Source: Paenibacillus sp. PL91
GTDB lineage: Bacteria; Bacillota; Bacilli; Paenibacillales; Paenibacillaceae
Length of the DNA stretch: 64,000 nucleotides
Direction: 5' to 3'
NCBI RefSeq assembly: GCF_012935325.2
Contig: NZ_JABBYG020000006.1
Span: 357,476 to 421,475, forward strand
The notes beneath the pieces are model-generated. The model ran no database searches and was not told the origin of the DNA. It saw only the letters and a list, made by a program, of their open reading frames with translations. This document shows, one piece after another, positions 33,551 through 42,091 of the stretch; position 1 is the first letter of the stretch, and each line of letters begins with the position of its first letter. Made by a program: the position numbers and the translations under genes.

Positions 33551-34882
33551 ATGGTTAAGAAGCTTACTGCACTATCGCTCGCAATTTTCATGGTTGTCGT
33601 ATTGGCGGCATGCGGTTCGAATGGCACGAAAGGGAACGCTGGAAGCTCAGCAGGCAACGGGACTAAAGCGGAGAGCACGAATGCCGCATCGTCGGAGAAG
33701 ATCGTCATTAAATACTGGTACGCGTTCGGCGACAAGATTGAAGAAGCGAAGCTGCACATGGTCAATGAGTTCAACGAATCTCAGGACAAAATTGAAGTCG
33801 TTGCCGAGCATCAAGGCGACTATGAGGATCTTCATGCCAAAGTACAGGCGGCCTTCGCAGCGGGCGACGCTCCTGCAGTAACCGACCTCGAAATTGCGTC
33901 TACCGGCGTATTTGCCCGCTCCGGCATGCTTGAGGAGCTGACAACCTATGCGGAGAGAGACAAGGATGAGCTTCAGCTTGACGATTTTAATCCCGGCTTG
34001 ATGGGGAACGCCTATGTGGACGACAAGCTGTACGGCCTTCCATTCATGCGCAGTACCCCGATTTTGTACAAAAACGTAACGATGCTGAAAGACGCTGGTC
34101 TTGATCCGGCTGGTCCGAAGTCATGGGATGAGCTCGAACAGTATTCCCGTGTCCTGAAGGAGAAGGGAAAGGTCGGCATGACGGTACCGGTTGATATCTG
34201 GTTCTACGAAGGGCTGGTTGCTCAAAGCGGTGGACGAATGCTGAGCGAGGATGGCAAGTCAGCTGCATTCAATTCGCCAGAAGGCGTGGCGCCGGTAGAG
34301 TTTTGGAAAAAGCTGTCCAGCGAAGGTCTTATCAAAATGCCTGTAGGCGACGAAGCGGGAGCAACCGCGGATAAAGACTGGGCTAATCAAATGTCCGCCT
34401 TCAAGTTTGGCTCCACCGCTGGCGTAACGGGAAGCCTCGAAATTGCGAAAGGCAATGGCTTCGAATTGGAAACGGCGTTTATGCCCGCTAACACAAGCTA
34501 TGGCGTTCCGACTGGCGGCTGCCAGCTCGTCATGACCTCGAAGAGCAGTGAAGAAGAGAAGGAAGCGGCTTGGGCATTCATCAAATGGATGACGTCCAAG
34601 GAGAATACAATCTACCAGCATAAGCATGTCGGTTACTTGCCGACTCGTATATCCGCTGCGGAGAGCGAGGAGCTGAAGGCGCATTTTGCAGAGCACCCGC
34701 AGTTTAAGGTAGCCGTGGACCAGTTGGAATATGCAAGACCGCGTCCGATGGAGAACGCTTATCCGGAAATCGCTAAGATCATTAAGGAATCGATCCAGAA
34801 GGCGATTATCGATCCAAAAACGTCCCCGCAGGACGCGCTGAATCAAGCGGCGGAGAAAGCCAATAAGCTGCTTAGCAAATAA
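33551..34882 (+). CDS. ugpB: Ugp-type ABC transporter substrate-binding lipoprotein
   Basis: 443-aa extracellular solute-binding lipoprotein (family 1). The signal peptide ends VVLAAC, lipobox. The mature start VIKYWYAFGDKIEEAKLHMV and PTGGCQLVMTSKSSEEEKEAAW are typical of UgpB-type proteins that bind sn-glycerol-3-phosphate or glycerophosphodiesters. ATG 33551 is 8 nt after GGAGG. Downstream are its ATPase, two permeases and phosphodiesterases. The name rests on family and context; a maltose-like ligand cannot be excluded from sequence alone. Confidence 0.85.
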   Translation: MVKKLTALSLAIFMVVVLAACGSNGTKGNAGSSAGNGTKAESTNAASSEKIVIKYWYAFGDKIEEAKLHMVNEFNESQDKIEVVAEHQGDYEDLHAKVQAAFAAGDAPAVTDLEIASTGVFARSGMLEELTTYAERDKDELQLDDFNPGLMGNAYVDDKLYGLPFMRSTPILYKNVTMLKDAGLDPAGPKSWDELEQYSRVLKEKGKVGMTVPVDIWFYEGLVAQSGGRMLSEDGKSAAFNSPEGVAPVEFWKKLSSEGLIKMPVGDEAGATADKDWANQMSAFKFGSTAGVTGSLEIAKGNGFELETAFMPANTSYGVPTGGCQLVMTSKSSEEEKEAAWAFIKWMTSKENTIYQHKHVGYLPTRISAAESEELKAHFAEHPQFKVAVDQLEYARPRPMENAYPEIAKIIKESIQKAIIDPKTSPQDALNQAAEKANKLLSK

Positions 34883-34910
34883 ATAAACATCGCACTTGAT
34901 TGCTGTTCGA

Positions 34911-34949
34911 AAGGGAGATGGCTCCCCGCTCGGGAGCTCTCTCCCTCTA
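34911..34949 (+). promoter_or_regulatory. Strong intercistronic hairpin
   Basis: GGGAGATGGCTCCC (34913-34926) and GGGAGCTCTCTCCC (34932-34945) form a 14-position stem with one mismatch and a five-base loop, without a T-run. Placed right after a binding-protein gene, it probably protects that message part or reduces read-through so that binding protein exceeds transporter. Confidence 0.65.
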
Positions 34950-34976
34950 ATTATAGGAGCTGAGAGGTTACACGCT

Positions 34977-35888
34977 ATGTACAACGAGAAATGGTTGTCT
35001 GAGATTAAAGTAATCGTTTTTGATATGGACGGTACGCTCTACCAGGAAGACAAGTTTATGGAACGCTATATCCGTTATCTGCTTGAGGGAACAGAGCATG
35101 AGCGCGAGACAGTAGCTGTCATCAGCGCGGTAAGGGACATTTTGAAGGGGCAGCATCCGTTTCAATTCGGTCATTTCTATCATACACAGGACGATTTGGT
35201 ATTGGTTCGGCATGACGATAGCTTCATTCAAGGCTTTACGTGGGAAGGGACTGCGATTCATGAGCGTGCCAATGGATATGGACGATTGTCCTCGCAAGCC
35301 CCCCATCTGATTCATATCGGCGATCCGTGGGGAATTGCAGCGGTCGTCAGCCATAGATTCAAGCTTTCCAGAGGTAAATTGCAATCGGCATTCGAGCGGG
35401 TCCGCAAGGAGATGATCCTCGCGCCTCATCATTTCGAGCTGCATGGCGATTTGCTTCTAGCTATCGAGGAGCTCACTGCCGTCAAGCAAAAAATTGTTAT
35501 GACTAATACGTATTTGGAATCCGGAATCGAGTTTCTGAATTACATGAATATACACCATTTGTTCGATGAAGTGCATTGCGGCGCGGAGAAGCCGGCAGGC
35601 ATGGATAACTATATAACTTCACTGCTGGAGCGGGGGTTTCAGGCGCATGAAATATTGTCGATTGGCGATAACCCGTGGAATGACCTGCATCCGGTCAAGC
35701 GAAGGGGCGGCAGAACCTGCTTTATTTCCCCTTATGAAAGCAGTGACCCGGAAATCTGGGATTTGCGGTTAAAGACGCTGGATGAGCTGGCGCAGCTCAT
35801 GCGTGCGATTCAGGAATCCATTACGAGGAGGCCGATACCTTATGGCGAAGATCGAGCTGAAGCATATAAGCAAGAAGTTCAAGGATGA
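34977..35888 (+). CDS. HAD-superfamily phosphatase
   Basis: 303-aa haloacid dehalogenase-type hydrolase. Motif I is FDMDGTLY (nucleophile first Asp), motif II VMTNTYLES, motif III Lys in GAEKPAG, motif IV SIGDNPWNDL. It belongs to the small-molecule phosphatase branch. It sits between the binding protein and the ATPase of the Ugp-type operon and overlaps the ATPase gene by 47 bases, so it is an integral part of the operon. A role in removing phosphate from imported glycerol-3-phosphate is plausible but unproven. Confidence 0.82.
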   Translation: MYNEKWLSEIKVIVFDMDGTLYQEDKFMERYIRYLLEGTEHERETVAVISAVRDILKGQHPFQFGHFYHTQDDLVLVRHDDSFIQGFTWEGTAIHERANGYGRLSSQAPHLIHIGDPWGIAAVVSHRFKLSRGKLQSAFERVRKEMILAPHHFELHGDLLLAIEELTAVKQKIVMTNTYLESGIEFLNYMNIHHLFDEVHCGAEKPAGMDNYITSLLERGFQAHEILSIGDNPWNDLHPVKRRGGRTCFISPYESSDPEIWDLRLKTLDELAQLMRAIQESITRRPIPYGEDRAEAYKQEVQG

Positions 35889-36912
35889 AACCGTAATTGA
35901 AGATTTGAACTTAACGATCAAGGATGGATCGTTCACGGTGCTTGTCGGGCCGTCGGGCTGCGGGAAATCGACGACGCTGCGGATGGTAGCCGGTCTGGAG
36001 AGGCAGTCTGCCGGAGAGATATGGATCGACGACAAATGCGTGAACGATACGGCGCCGGGTCTTAGGGATGTTGCGATGGTTTTTCAAAACTATGCGCTGT
36101 ATCCAACGATGACCGTACGCGGCAACATCGAATTTGGCCTCAAAAACCGCGGCGTTCCTAAAAGCGAGCGCGAGAAGCTGATCATGGACATTTCGGAGAT
36201 TGTGGGGTTAGCGCCGCATCTAAACAAGAAGCCGCAGCATTTATCCGGAGGCCAGCGGCAGCGGGTTGCCCTAGCTCGGGCGATGGTAAAGAAGCCGAAG
36301 GTATTCATTCTTGATGAGCCGCTGTCCAATTTGGATGCGAAGCTGCGCAACCAGATGAGAACGGAGCTTATTCAGCTTCACAAACGGCTTGGAACAACCT
36401 TTGTCTATGTGACGCATGATCAGGTGGAAGCGATGTCGATGGGGGATGAGATTGTCGTGATGAACAAGGGGGTCATTCAGCAGGCCGACTCTCCTATGAA
36501 GCTCTATCACGATCCGGCAAACTTGTTTACCGCGGAATTTATCGGAACACCGGCTATGAACATGATAAATGGGTCGGATGTGCGGGGCTTGGATATCTTG
36601 ACGGCTGCAAGCATCGGCTATGTAGGGTTCCGTCCGGAGCAAGCGCTCCTCAATGCTAGCGCGGATATCGAGGGCTACGTCCTAGAAGGCGAGATTTTAA
36701 CCCGCGAAAGCTTGGGGGCGGAGCATATTTACCAGATCAAATCGCGGACGGGCATCTTTTTTGTCAAAGCATTCCTTTCTCCCCTTGAGACCGCCGAACA
36801 TGTGAAGGTTACGGTTCCGCATGACCATCTCTATTATTTTGGACTGAGCGGGGAAAGGCTTCGCGACATTCAGGTCAGCACAAGAAGTCTTGTTGCTGCT
36901 GGAGGGATCTGA
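35842..36912 (+). CDS. ugpC: UgpC/MalK-type ABC transporter ATPase
   Basis: 356-aa ATPase of a carbohydrate-type importer. Walker A GPSGCGKST, signature LSGGQRQRVALARAM, Walker B VFILDEPLSNLDAKLR and H-loop VTHDQVEAMSMGDEIV are all intact. The C-terminal third is a TOBE/OB regulatory domain. ATG 35842 follows GAGGAGG inside the end of the HAD gene. It powers the permease pair that follows. Confidence 0.9.
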   Translation: MAKIELKHISKKFKDETVIEDLNLTIKDGSFTVLVGPSGCGKSTTLRMVAGLERQSAGEIWIDDKCVNDTAPGLRDVAMVFQNYALYPTMTVRGNIEFGLKNRGVPKSEREKLIMDISEIVGLAPHLNKKPQHLSGGQRQRVALARAMVKKPKVFILDEPLSNLDAKLRNQMRTELIQLHKRLGTTFVYVTHDQVEAMSMGDEIVVMNKGVIQQADSPMKLYHDPANLFTAEFIGTPAMNMINGSDVRGLDILTAASIGYVGFRPEQALLNASADIEGYVLEGEILTRESLGAEHIYQIKSRTGIFFVKAFLSPLETAEHVKVTVPHDHLYYFGLSGERLRDIQVSTRSLVAAGGI

Positions 36913-36913
36913 C

Positions 36914-37786
36914 ATGACCGTATGGGAAAAGCTGCGGCCCTATGGGATGGTTGCCCCGGCCATTATCATTTTTTGTTTGTTCTTTATTTATCCGATTTTT
37001 TACATGATCTATTTAAGCATGTTCGATTGGAATTTTGTCAGCCCGACCAAGACGTTTGTAGGCTTCCAGAATTTTAAGGATCTGCTAATGGAGCCGGATT
37101 TCCGGCAGGTGCTCGCAAATACGACGATCTACACCGTACTGACGGTGACGCTTACGACCGGACTCGCTTTGCTGCTTGCGCTGTGGCTGAACCGAAAGGG
37201 CTTCTTCCATGGCTTCGTGCAGGGGGCAATCTTTAGTCCGCATATTATATCTCTCGTGTCCATCTCGCTGCTGTGGAGCTGGCTGATGGACCCCGAATAC
37301 GGGCTGCTGAACTGGTTGATCGGCCTTGTTGGCTTCGGCAAGCTGGACTGGCTGTCCCATCCGAGCACGTCGCTGGTCTCGCTCGTCATGGTAGCTGTCT
37401 GGAAAGGGCTCGGCTACAACGCTCTTGTGTTTATCGCGGGCTTGCAGAGCATCCCTTCCGATATTTACGAAGCAGCGTCCTTGGATCGTTCCAAGCCTTG
37501 GACGACCTTCACGAAGCTGATTCTGCCGATGCTGTCGCCGACCATATTTTTCCTTGTCATCATCAACATGATCGGATCGTTCCAAGTGTTCGAGACCATC
37601 GCCATTATGACGCAGGGAGGCCCGGTCAACTCGACCAATACGCTTGTTTATTACATCTATGAGTATGGCTTCCGTTTCTTTAAGATCGGATACGCTTCTG
37701 CTGCCGGTGTTATCCTGCTGGTTATCGTAGGGATTTTAACGATGGTGTACTTTAAGCTGCTGTCCAATCGCGTTCATTACCGTTAG
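36914..37786 (+). CDS. ugpA: UgpA-type ABC permease
   Basis: 290-aa inner permease subunit with six predicted helices (first at IIIFCLFFIYPIFYMIYLSM). The EAA loop reads YEAASLDRSKPWTTFTKLILP, contacting the ATPase. ATG 36914 lies two bases after the ATPase stop, with GGAGGG upstream. It forms a heterodimer with the next permease. Confidence 0.88.
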   Translation: MTVWEKLRPYGMVAPAIIIFCLFFIYPIFYMIYLSMFDWNFVSPTKTFVGFQNFKDLLMEPDFRQVLANTTIYTVLTVTLTTGLALLLALWLNRKGFFHGFVQGAIFSPHIISLVSISLLWSWLMDPEYGLLNWLIGLVGFGKLDWLSHPSTSLVSLVMVAVWKGLGYNALVFIAGLQSIPSDIYEAASLDRSKPWTTFTKLILPMLSPTIFFLVIINMIGSFQVFETIAIMTQGGPVNSTNTLVYYIYEYGFRFFKIGYASAAGVILLVIVGILTMVYFKLLSNRVHYR

Positions 37787-37801
37787 GGAGGAATGAAGTT
37801 C

Positions 37802-38722
37802 TTGAAAGCTATAAACCGTACGATCGGCGGCAAGCCTATCGGGGCTGCTGCTGAAGAGAAATGGACGATCATACGGAGCAAACAAGCGTTTTGGAAAAAA
37901 GCGCTTTGGGTCGCGCTCCGCGTGCTTAATGTTGTTGGACTGCTGGCGCTGGTGCTGATTTTCGCTATGCCGTTTGTATGGATGCTCTCCACCTCGCTCA
38001 AGACGCTGCCGGAGACGATGATCTTTCCGCCGGAATGGATTCCGCGGAACCCGGTTTGGCAAAATTACGCCGATGCTTGGAATACAGGGCCGTTTCTCAG
38101 TTATTTCGTAAACAGTGTCGTTATCGCAGTTGGCATCCTTATTTTGCAAATGCTGACGATTATTCCTGCCTCTTATGCTTTTGCTAGATACAAGTTCAGA
38201 GGCTCCAAATTTCTATTTGGTATTGTCATGGTAACGCTGATGATTCCTGCTCAGCTGATCTTTCTGCCGGTCTACTTGGAGCTAAGCGCCTTCAAGCTGC
38301 TTAATACCCATCTCGGACTCATACTTCCGTTCGCATCGAGCGCCTTTGGCATCTTCCTGCTGCGGCAGGCGTTCATGCAAATTTCGGATGAATTGCTCGA
38401 AGCGGCAAGGCTTGACCAAGCAGCCGAGTGGAAAATCATTCTTCAGATCATGGTGCCTATGGTGAAGCCGGTGCTCGTTACCTTTGCTTTATTCAGCTTC
38501 ATTGCCCATTGGAACGACTACTTCTGGCCGCTCGTCATGACGACGAATGAAACGGCAAGAACGCTGCCTCTCGGCATCGCGAAGATTAGAGAAGTAGAGG
38601 GCGTTGCAACATGGAATATTCTAATGGCCGGCAACCTGATTCTGGTTGCTCCTATATTGGTCGTATTTTTCCTATCGCAGCGTCAAATCATTAAGGCATT
38701 TGTATATAACGGCGTTAAATAA
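37802..38722 (+). CDS. ugpE: UgpE-type ABC permease
   Basis: About 306-aa second permease, six predicted helices, EAA loop LLEAARLDQAAEWKIILQIM. Start choice: the ATG at 37793 is only one base after GGAGG (37787-37791), too close for initiation, whereas TTG 37802 has a 10-nt spacing; I use 37802, and the difference is three residues. Partner of the 36914 permease in a glycerol-3-phosphate or glycerophosphodiester importer. Confidence 0.86.
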   Translation: MKAINRTIGGKPIGAAAEEKWTIIRSKQAFWKKALWVALRVLNVVGLLALVLIFAMPFVWMLSTSLKTLPETMIFPPEWIPRNPVWQNYADAWNTGPFLSYFVNSVVIAVGILILQMLTIIPASYAFARYKFRGSKFLFGIVMVTLMIPAQLIFLPVYLELSAFKLLNTHLGLILPFASSAFGIFLLRQAFMQISDELLEAARLDQAAEWKIILQIMVPMVKPVLVTFALFSFIAHWNDYFWPLVMTTNETARTLPLGIAKIREVEGVATWNILMAGNLILVAPILVVFFLSQRQIIKAFVYNGVK

Positions 38723-38749
38723 ATAGATGAATGGAAGGATTGAGTCGAA

Positions 38750-39490
38750 ATGATAACAATCGTTGCTCACCGCGGATGGTCGGGAGAGGCGCCCGAAAAT
38801 ACGATCGCAGCTTTTAAGCTGGCCATGACAGAACCGGATATCGCCATTATCGAGCTTGACGTGCATTTGTCTAAGGACGGAATTCCTGTCGTTATTCACG
38901 ATCATACGCTGGATCGGACAACAAGCGGCGCAGGTCCGGTGAAGTCGCATACGTTAGATGAGCTGCGCCTATTGGACGCGGGCAGCTGGTTTGCTCCGTC
39001 GTTCGCGGGAGAGCGGCTTCCGACGCTGGAGGAAGTGCTGGAGCTTGCGAAGGGACGCTGCAAGCTGCATGTAGAGCTGAAGTCGATGGGCGATGAATAT
39101 GTAGGCATCGAAGAAAAGGTGATTGCGCTCATTCAGCGTCACGGCATGCAGGAGGAGGTCGTACTCTCATCCTTCGACCATGACTCCATGAAGCGGGCGA
39201 ACGAGATCGATCCTTCGATCCAGACGGGGCTTATTTTCTTAGGCAAGCCAACGCTGCTAGTTGAACAGCTTCGGTACACGGGAGCTGCGAGCGTGTCCAT
39301 GCACTATGCTTTCGTCACGCCTGACTTTGTCGATGAAATGGCTGAGCATGGTATTGATCTGGGAGTATGGACGGTCGACGAATCTGATATCCTTGCCCGT
39401 ATTGTAGAGCAATATCCGAATATGCGCATTACGACAAACACGCCGGACCGCTTGCTTCGGATTGTACGGGAAGACCGCGTAACATCCTAA
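38750..39490 (+). CDS. ugpQ: Cytoplasmic glycerophosphodiester phosphodiesterase
   Basis: 246-aa GDPD. Catalytic motifs: HRGWSGEAPENT, then ELDVHLSKDGIPVVIHD with metal-binding Glu/Asp and catalytic His, and LHVELK. It hydrolyses glycerophosphodiesters to glycerol-3-phosphate and an alcohol. No signal peptide, so it acts on imported substrates, like E. coli UgpQ. It is 27 nt after the permease gene and belongs to the operon. Confidence 0.9.
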   Translation: MITIVAHRGWSGEAPENTIAAFKLAMTEPDIAIIELDVHLSKDGIPVVIHDHTLDRTTSGAGPVKSHTLDELRLLDAGSWFAPSFAGERLPTLEEVLELAKGRCKLHVELKSMGDEYVGIEEKVIALIQRHGMQEEVVLSSFDHDSMKRANEIDPSIQTGLIFLGKPTLLVEQLRYTGAASVSMHYAFVTPDFVDEMAEHGIDLGVWTVDESDILARIVEQYPNMRITTNTPDRLLRIVREDRVTS

Positions 39491-39533
39491 GTCATCAGAT
39501 GGCTAAACGGTTCAGTTGGAAGGAGGTAGAGCA

Positions 39534-40406
39534 ATGACCAGTCGAAGAGCAACTAGTGTTTGGCGCAGGATCGGATTGGCATTGTTATTTCTTTGCAGCG
39601 CGACGCTGATCATATCTGCTTCTAATCTCCATACAGCCGAGGATGTTCTCATCATCGCGCATCGCGGCGCATCCGGCTACGCTCCTGAGAATACGATGGC
39701 TGCCTTCGAGCTGGCCGAGCGGCTTGGCGCCGACTTCATCGAATTCGATGTGCAGCTGAGCAAGGACGGTGAGCTTGTCGTTATTCACGACGTTACGGTT
39801 GATCGAACGACAGCCTTTACAGGGTATGTTAGCCAGTATACGTTAAGCGAGCTTCAAGGGATGGATGCGGGGAGCTACTCTAACGCTATTTTTGCAGACG
39901 AATCCCTATTATCGTTTCAAGAGGTGCTCGATCGGTTCGCTGGCAGAATGGGCATGCTTATCGAGTTGAAGGAGCCGCTGCTCTATCCAGGGATTGAAGA
40001 GAAGGTGGCTGAGGCTTTGAAGCGGAGAGCACCCCAGCTGCAGGTAGCTGGATTTGGGGGCTCGGAGCGAGTACGGGCTGTAGGGAAAAGCAGGAACAGC
40101 GCAGCCATCATTATTCAATCTTTCGAACGTGAATCGATTCGTCGCATGCACGCCTTGCTGCCGGATATTCCGGTTGCAGTACTTGTTCACAAGGATGAAC
40201 ACCCCCTGGCACCTGAAACGCTCGATGAGCTTGCATCATATTCGTCATACATTAATTACAGCCATGACCTGCTCGACGAGGATATTGTTCGGAATATCCA
40301 TGCGCGTAACCGTAAAGTGATGGCATGGACGGTGCGTAATGAAAAGGACATGGAGCGTATGAAGAAGCTTGGCGTGGATGGCGTCATTACGGATTTTCCG
40401 GGGTGA
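39534..40406 (+). CDS. Membrane-anchored or secreted glycerophosphodiester phosphodiesterase
   Basis: 290-aa GDPD with an N-terminal hydrophobic segment (IGLALLFLCSATLIISA) serving as signal peptide or anchor, so it acts outside the membrane. Catalytic motifs: HRGASGYAPENT, EFDVQLSKDGELVVIHD and MLIELKE. ATG 39534 follows GGAGG. The gene is followed by a strong terminator that ends the importer operon. It is a close paralogue of the next gene. Confidence 0.88.
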   Translation: MTSRRATSVWRRIGLALLFLCSATLIISASNLHTAEDVLIIAHRGASGYAPENTMAAFELAERLGADFIEFDVQLSKDGELVVIHDVTVDRTTAFTGYVSQYTLSELQGMDAGSYSNAIFADESLLSFQEVLDRFAGRMGMLIELKEPLLYPGIEEKVAEALKRRAPQLQVAGFGGSERVRAVGKSRNSAAIIIQSFERESIRRMHALLPDIPVAVLVHKDEHPLAPETLDELASYSSYINYSHDLLDEDIVRNIHARNRKVMAWTVRNEKDMERMKKLGVDGVITDFPG

Positions 40407-40435
40407 GCATTCGGAACGGAATAAGTTGTTAATTA

Positions 40436-40478
40436 GGTCAGATCAGCCTTCGTGAAAGGCAGATCTGGCCGTTTTTTT
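40436..40478 (+). terminator. Terminator after the second phosphodiesterase
   Basis: GGTCAGATC pairs with GATCTGGCC (one G-T pair), with an inner GCCTT/AAGGC stem, followed by seven Ts. Confidence 0.85.
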
Positions 40479-40591
40479 GTTTCGGGCAGCGCTCCGCATG
40501 TTTAATGTAATAAGACTACGAGCGCTTGAGCTTGTTTTTGCGAGAGATATCATTAGTAAGCAGTTGTGCAAACCTATTTGGAGGTGGAACG

Positions 40592-41464
40592 ATGGAAAGA
40601 CGTAAACCAGCTTATATTTGGCGCAGGATTGGATTGCTGCTGTTGGCGCTGTGCTGCGCGACGTTGTTCGTATCTGCATCCAATCCCAACACACCAGAAG
40701 GATTTTTAATTTTCGCGCATCGTGGAGCTTCCGGTTATGCGCCTGAGAATACGATGGCCGCCTTCGAGGAGGCCGAGAAGCTTGGCTCAGACTTTATTGA
40801 ATTTGATGTGCAGCTGAGCAAGGACGAAGAACTCGTCGTTATTCATGACGATACGGTGGATCGAACGACGGAGCATTCAGGTTCTGTGGACGAGTATACG
40901 TTGAACGAGCTTGAAGGAATGAAAGCAGGGAGCGAGGCAAGTGCGGACGATGCGGACGAAAAAATATTATCATTCCATGATGTGATGGATCGATTCGCTG
41001 GAAAGATAGGCATGCTCATCGAGATTAAGGATTCAAAGCTGTTTCCAGGAATTGAAGAGAAGGTGGCAGACGTTGTGCGCAGATACGAGCTTCGTCTTAA
41101 TCATACTGAGTTTGATGGTAAAGGTCGAATAAAGGGAATGGGGAAAGTCAAGAACAGCGCAGGCATCATCATTCAATCCTACGACTTTGACTCTACGCGT
41201 CGTATTCACGACCTGCTCCCGGACATTCCTGTCGCTGCCCTTATACACGAGGATCAACATCCATTATCGAATGAGACGCTGGATGAGCTAACCTCTTATG
41301 CGGCATACATTAACTACACCCATGAGCTGCTTGACGAGAAGATCGTTCAGGCAATCCATGACCGAAATCGAAAAGTGATCGCGTGGACGATCCAAAACGA
41401 TGGAGACATGGAGCGGATGAAGAAGCTGGGAGTGGATGGGGTTATTACGGATTACCCAGGGTGA
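40592..41464 (+). CDS. Membrane-anchored or secreted glycerophosphodiester phosphodiesterase (paralogue)
   Basis: 290-aa GDPD of the same length and layout as the preceding one: N-terminal hydrophobic segment (IGLLLLALCCATLFVSA), HRGASGYAPENT, EFDVQLSKDEELVVIHD, MLIEIKD. The two proteins align end to end, so they come from tandem duplication. ATG 40592 follows GGAGG. The intervening terminator means it needs its own promoter, which I cannot fix. Different substrate head groups or regulation may explain retention of both copies. Confidence 0.88.
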   Translation: MERRKPAYIWRRIGLLLLALCCATLFVSASNPNTPEGFLIFAHRGASGYAPENTMAAFEEAEKLGSDFIEFDVQLSKDEELVVIHDDTVDRTTEHSGSVDEYTLNELEGMKAGSEASADDADEKILSFHDVMDRFAGKIGMLIEIKDSKLFPGIEEKVADVVRRYELRLNHTEFDGKGRIKGMGKVKNSAGIIIQSYDFDSTRRIHDLLPDIPVAALIHEDQHPLSNETLDELTSYAAYINYTHELLDEKIVQAIHDRNRKVIAWTIQNDGDMERMKKLGVDGVITDYPG

Positions 41465-41570
41465 TGGTGAAATCACATAACCCGACTAGATGGTTATTCC
41501 TCAGATCGTTTCCTATTTAAATATAACGGAATCCATTCCATATTAAGTATGCAGAAGCATATTAACAAAG

Positions 41571-41592
41571 CAGGTCTAAGTACCTGTTTTTC
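41571..41592 (+). terminator. Weak terminator candidate after the third phosphodiesterase
   Basis: CAGGT-CTAAGT-ACCTG is a short perfect stem followed by TTTTTC. Other bases in 41465-41727 show nothing clear. Confidence 0.4.
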
Positions 41593-41727
41593 GTAGATGG
41601 ATTCCCAATTGCCAAATGGCGGATTATCTAACATGAGACCATTTTGCAAGCAAATTATTTGATTGGAAATATTGATTTATTAGGATTTTTTGATTTTTTC
41701 TGTGAGCAATGACATTACAGGTTTAAA

Positions 41728-41741
41728 TGAAAGCGTTTTAT
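41728..41741 (+). promoter_or_regulatory. Upstream cre-like site
   Basis: TGAAAGCGTTTTAT matches 12 of 14 positions of the cre consensus. It is about 50 nt upstream of the second GH8 promoter. With the leader cre-like site it suggests CcpA control of this gene. Confidence 0.4.
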
Positions 41742-41792
41742 TCATGCAAACATTTATTCCAATATAAGGTTATTCATTGCTTTATTTTTTAG

Positions 41793-41821
41793 TAGACAAC
41801 GAGAAAAAAAGTGTGTTACAT
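41793..41821 (+). promoter_or_regulatory. Promoter of the second GH8 gene
   Basis: TAGACA (41793-41798), 17-nt spacer, TTACAT (41816-41821). The boxes and the surrounding 14-mer GTGTTACATTTACT are the same as at 11279-11312. Confidence 0.75.
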
Positions 41822-41826
41822 TTACT

Positions 41827-42090
41827 CACATGATGAGTGGGAAGCCGTTGCTCATTGAGGATGAGGGGTTACAAAGTAACTTGGCGGATACAGACGTGCA
41901 TCATGCGCAGCTAGTATCTTCTCCAATCCTTTTTTACATAGGCTAGTTACTTTTCGCCCGAAAGTTAAAGCGCTTAAATTAATTGGCAATTTCATCAACG
42001 GGAAAGGAGCTATGGATGAAGTCGAAGAAGTGGAAGATTGTAGGGACTAGAAACGAACATTGCAGCAGCATAATAAAAGGAGGAATTTTA
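41827..42090 (+). ncRNA. Structured 5' leader of the second GH8 gene
   Basis: AAAGTAACT (41873-41881) and AGTTACTTT (41945-41953) form a perfect nine-pair stem. Inside, GATAC pairs with GTATC and the block CTAGTATCTTC is conserved with the first leader. After the stem, AAAGTTAAAGCG leads into a cre-like site at 41965-41978 (TTAAAGCGCTTAAA, 12 of 14 matches). Loop sequences and the 5' 46 nt differ from the first copy while stems and blocks persist, which argues for selection on RNA structure. Known riboswitch class not recognised. Confidence 0.55.
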
Positions 42091-42091
42091 A

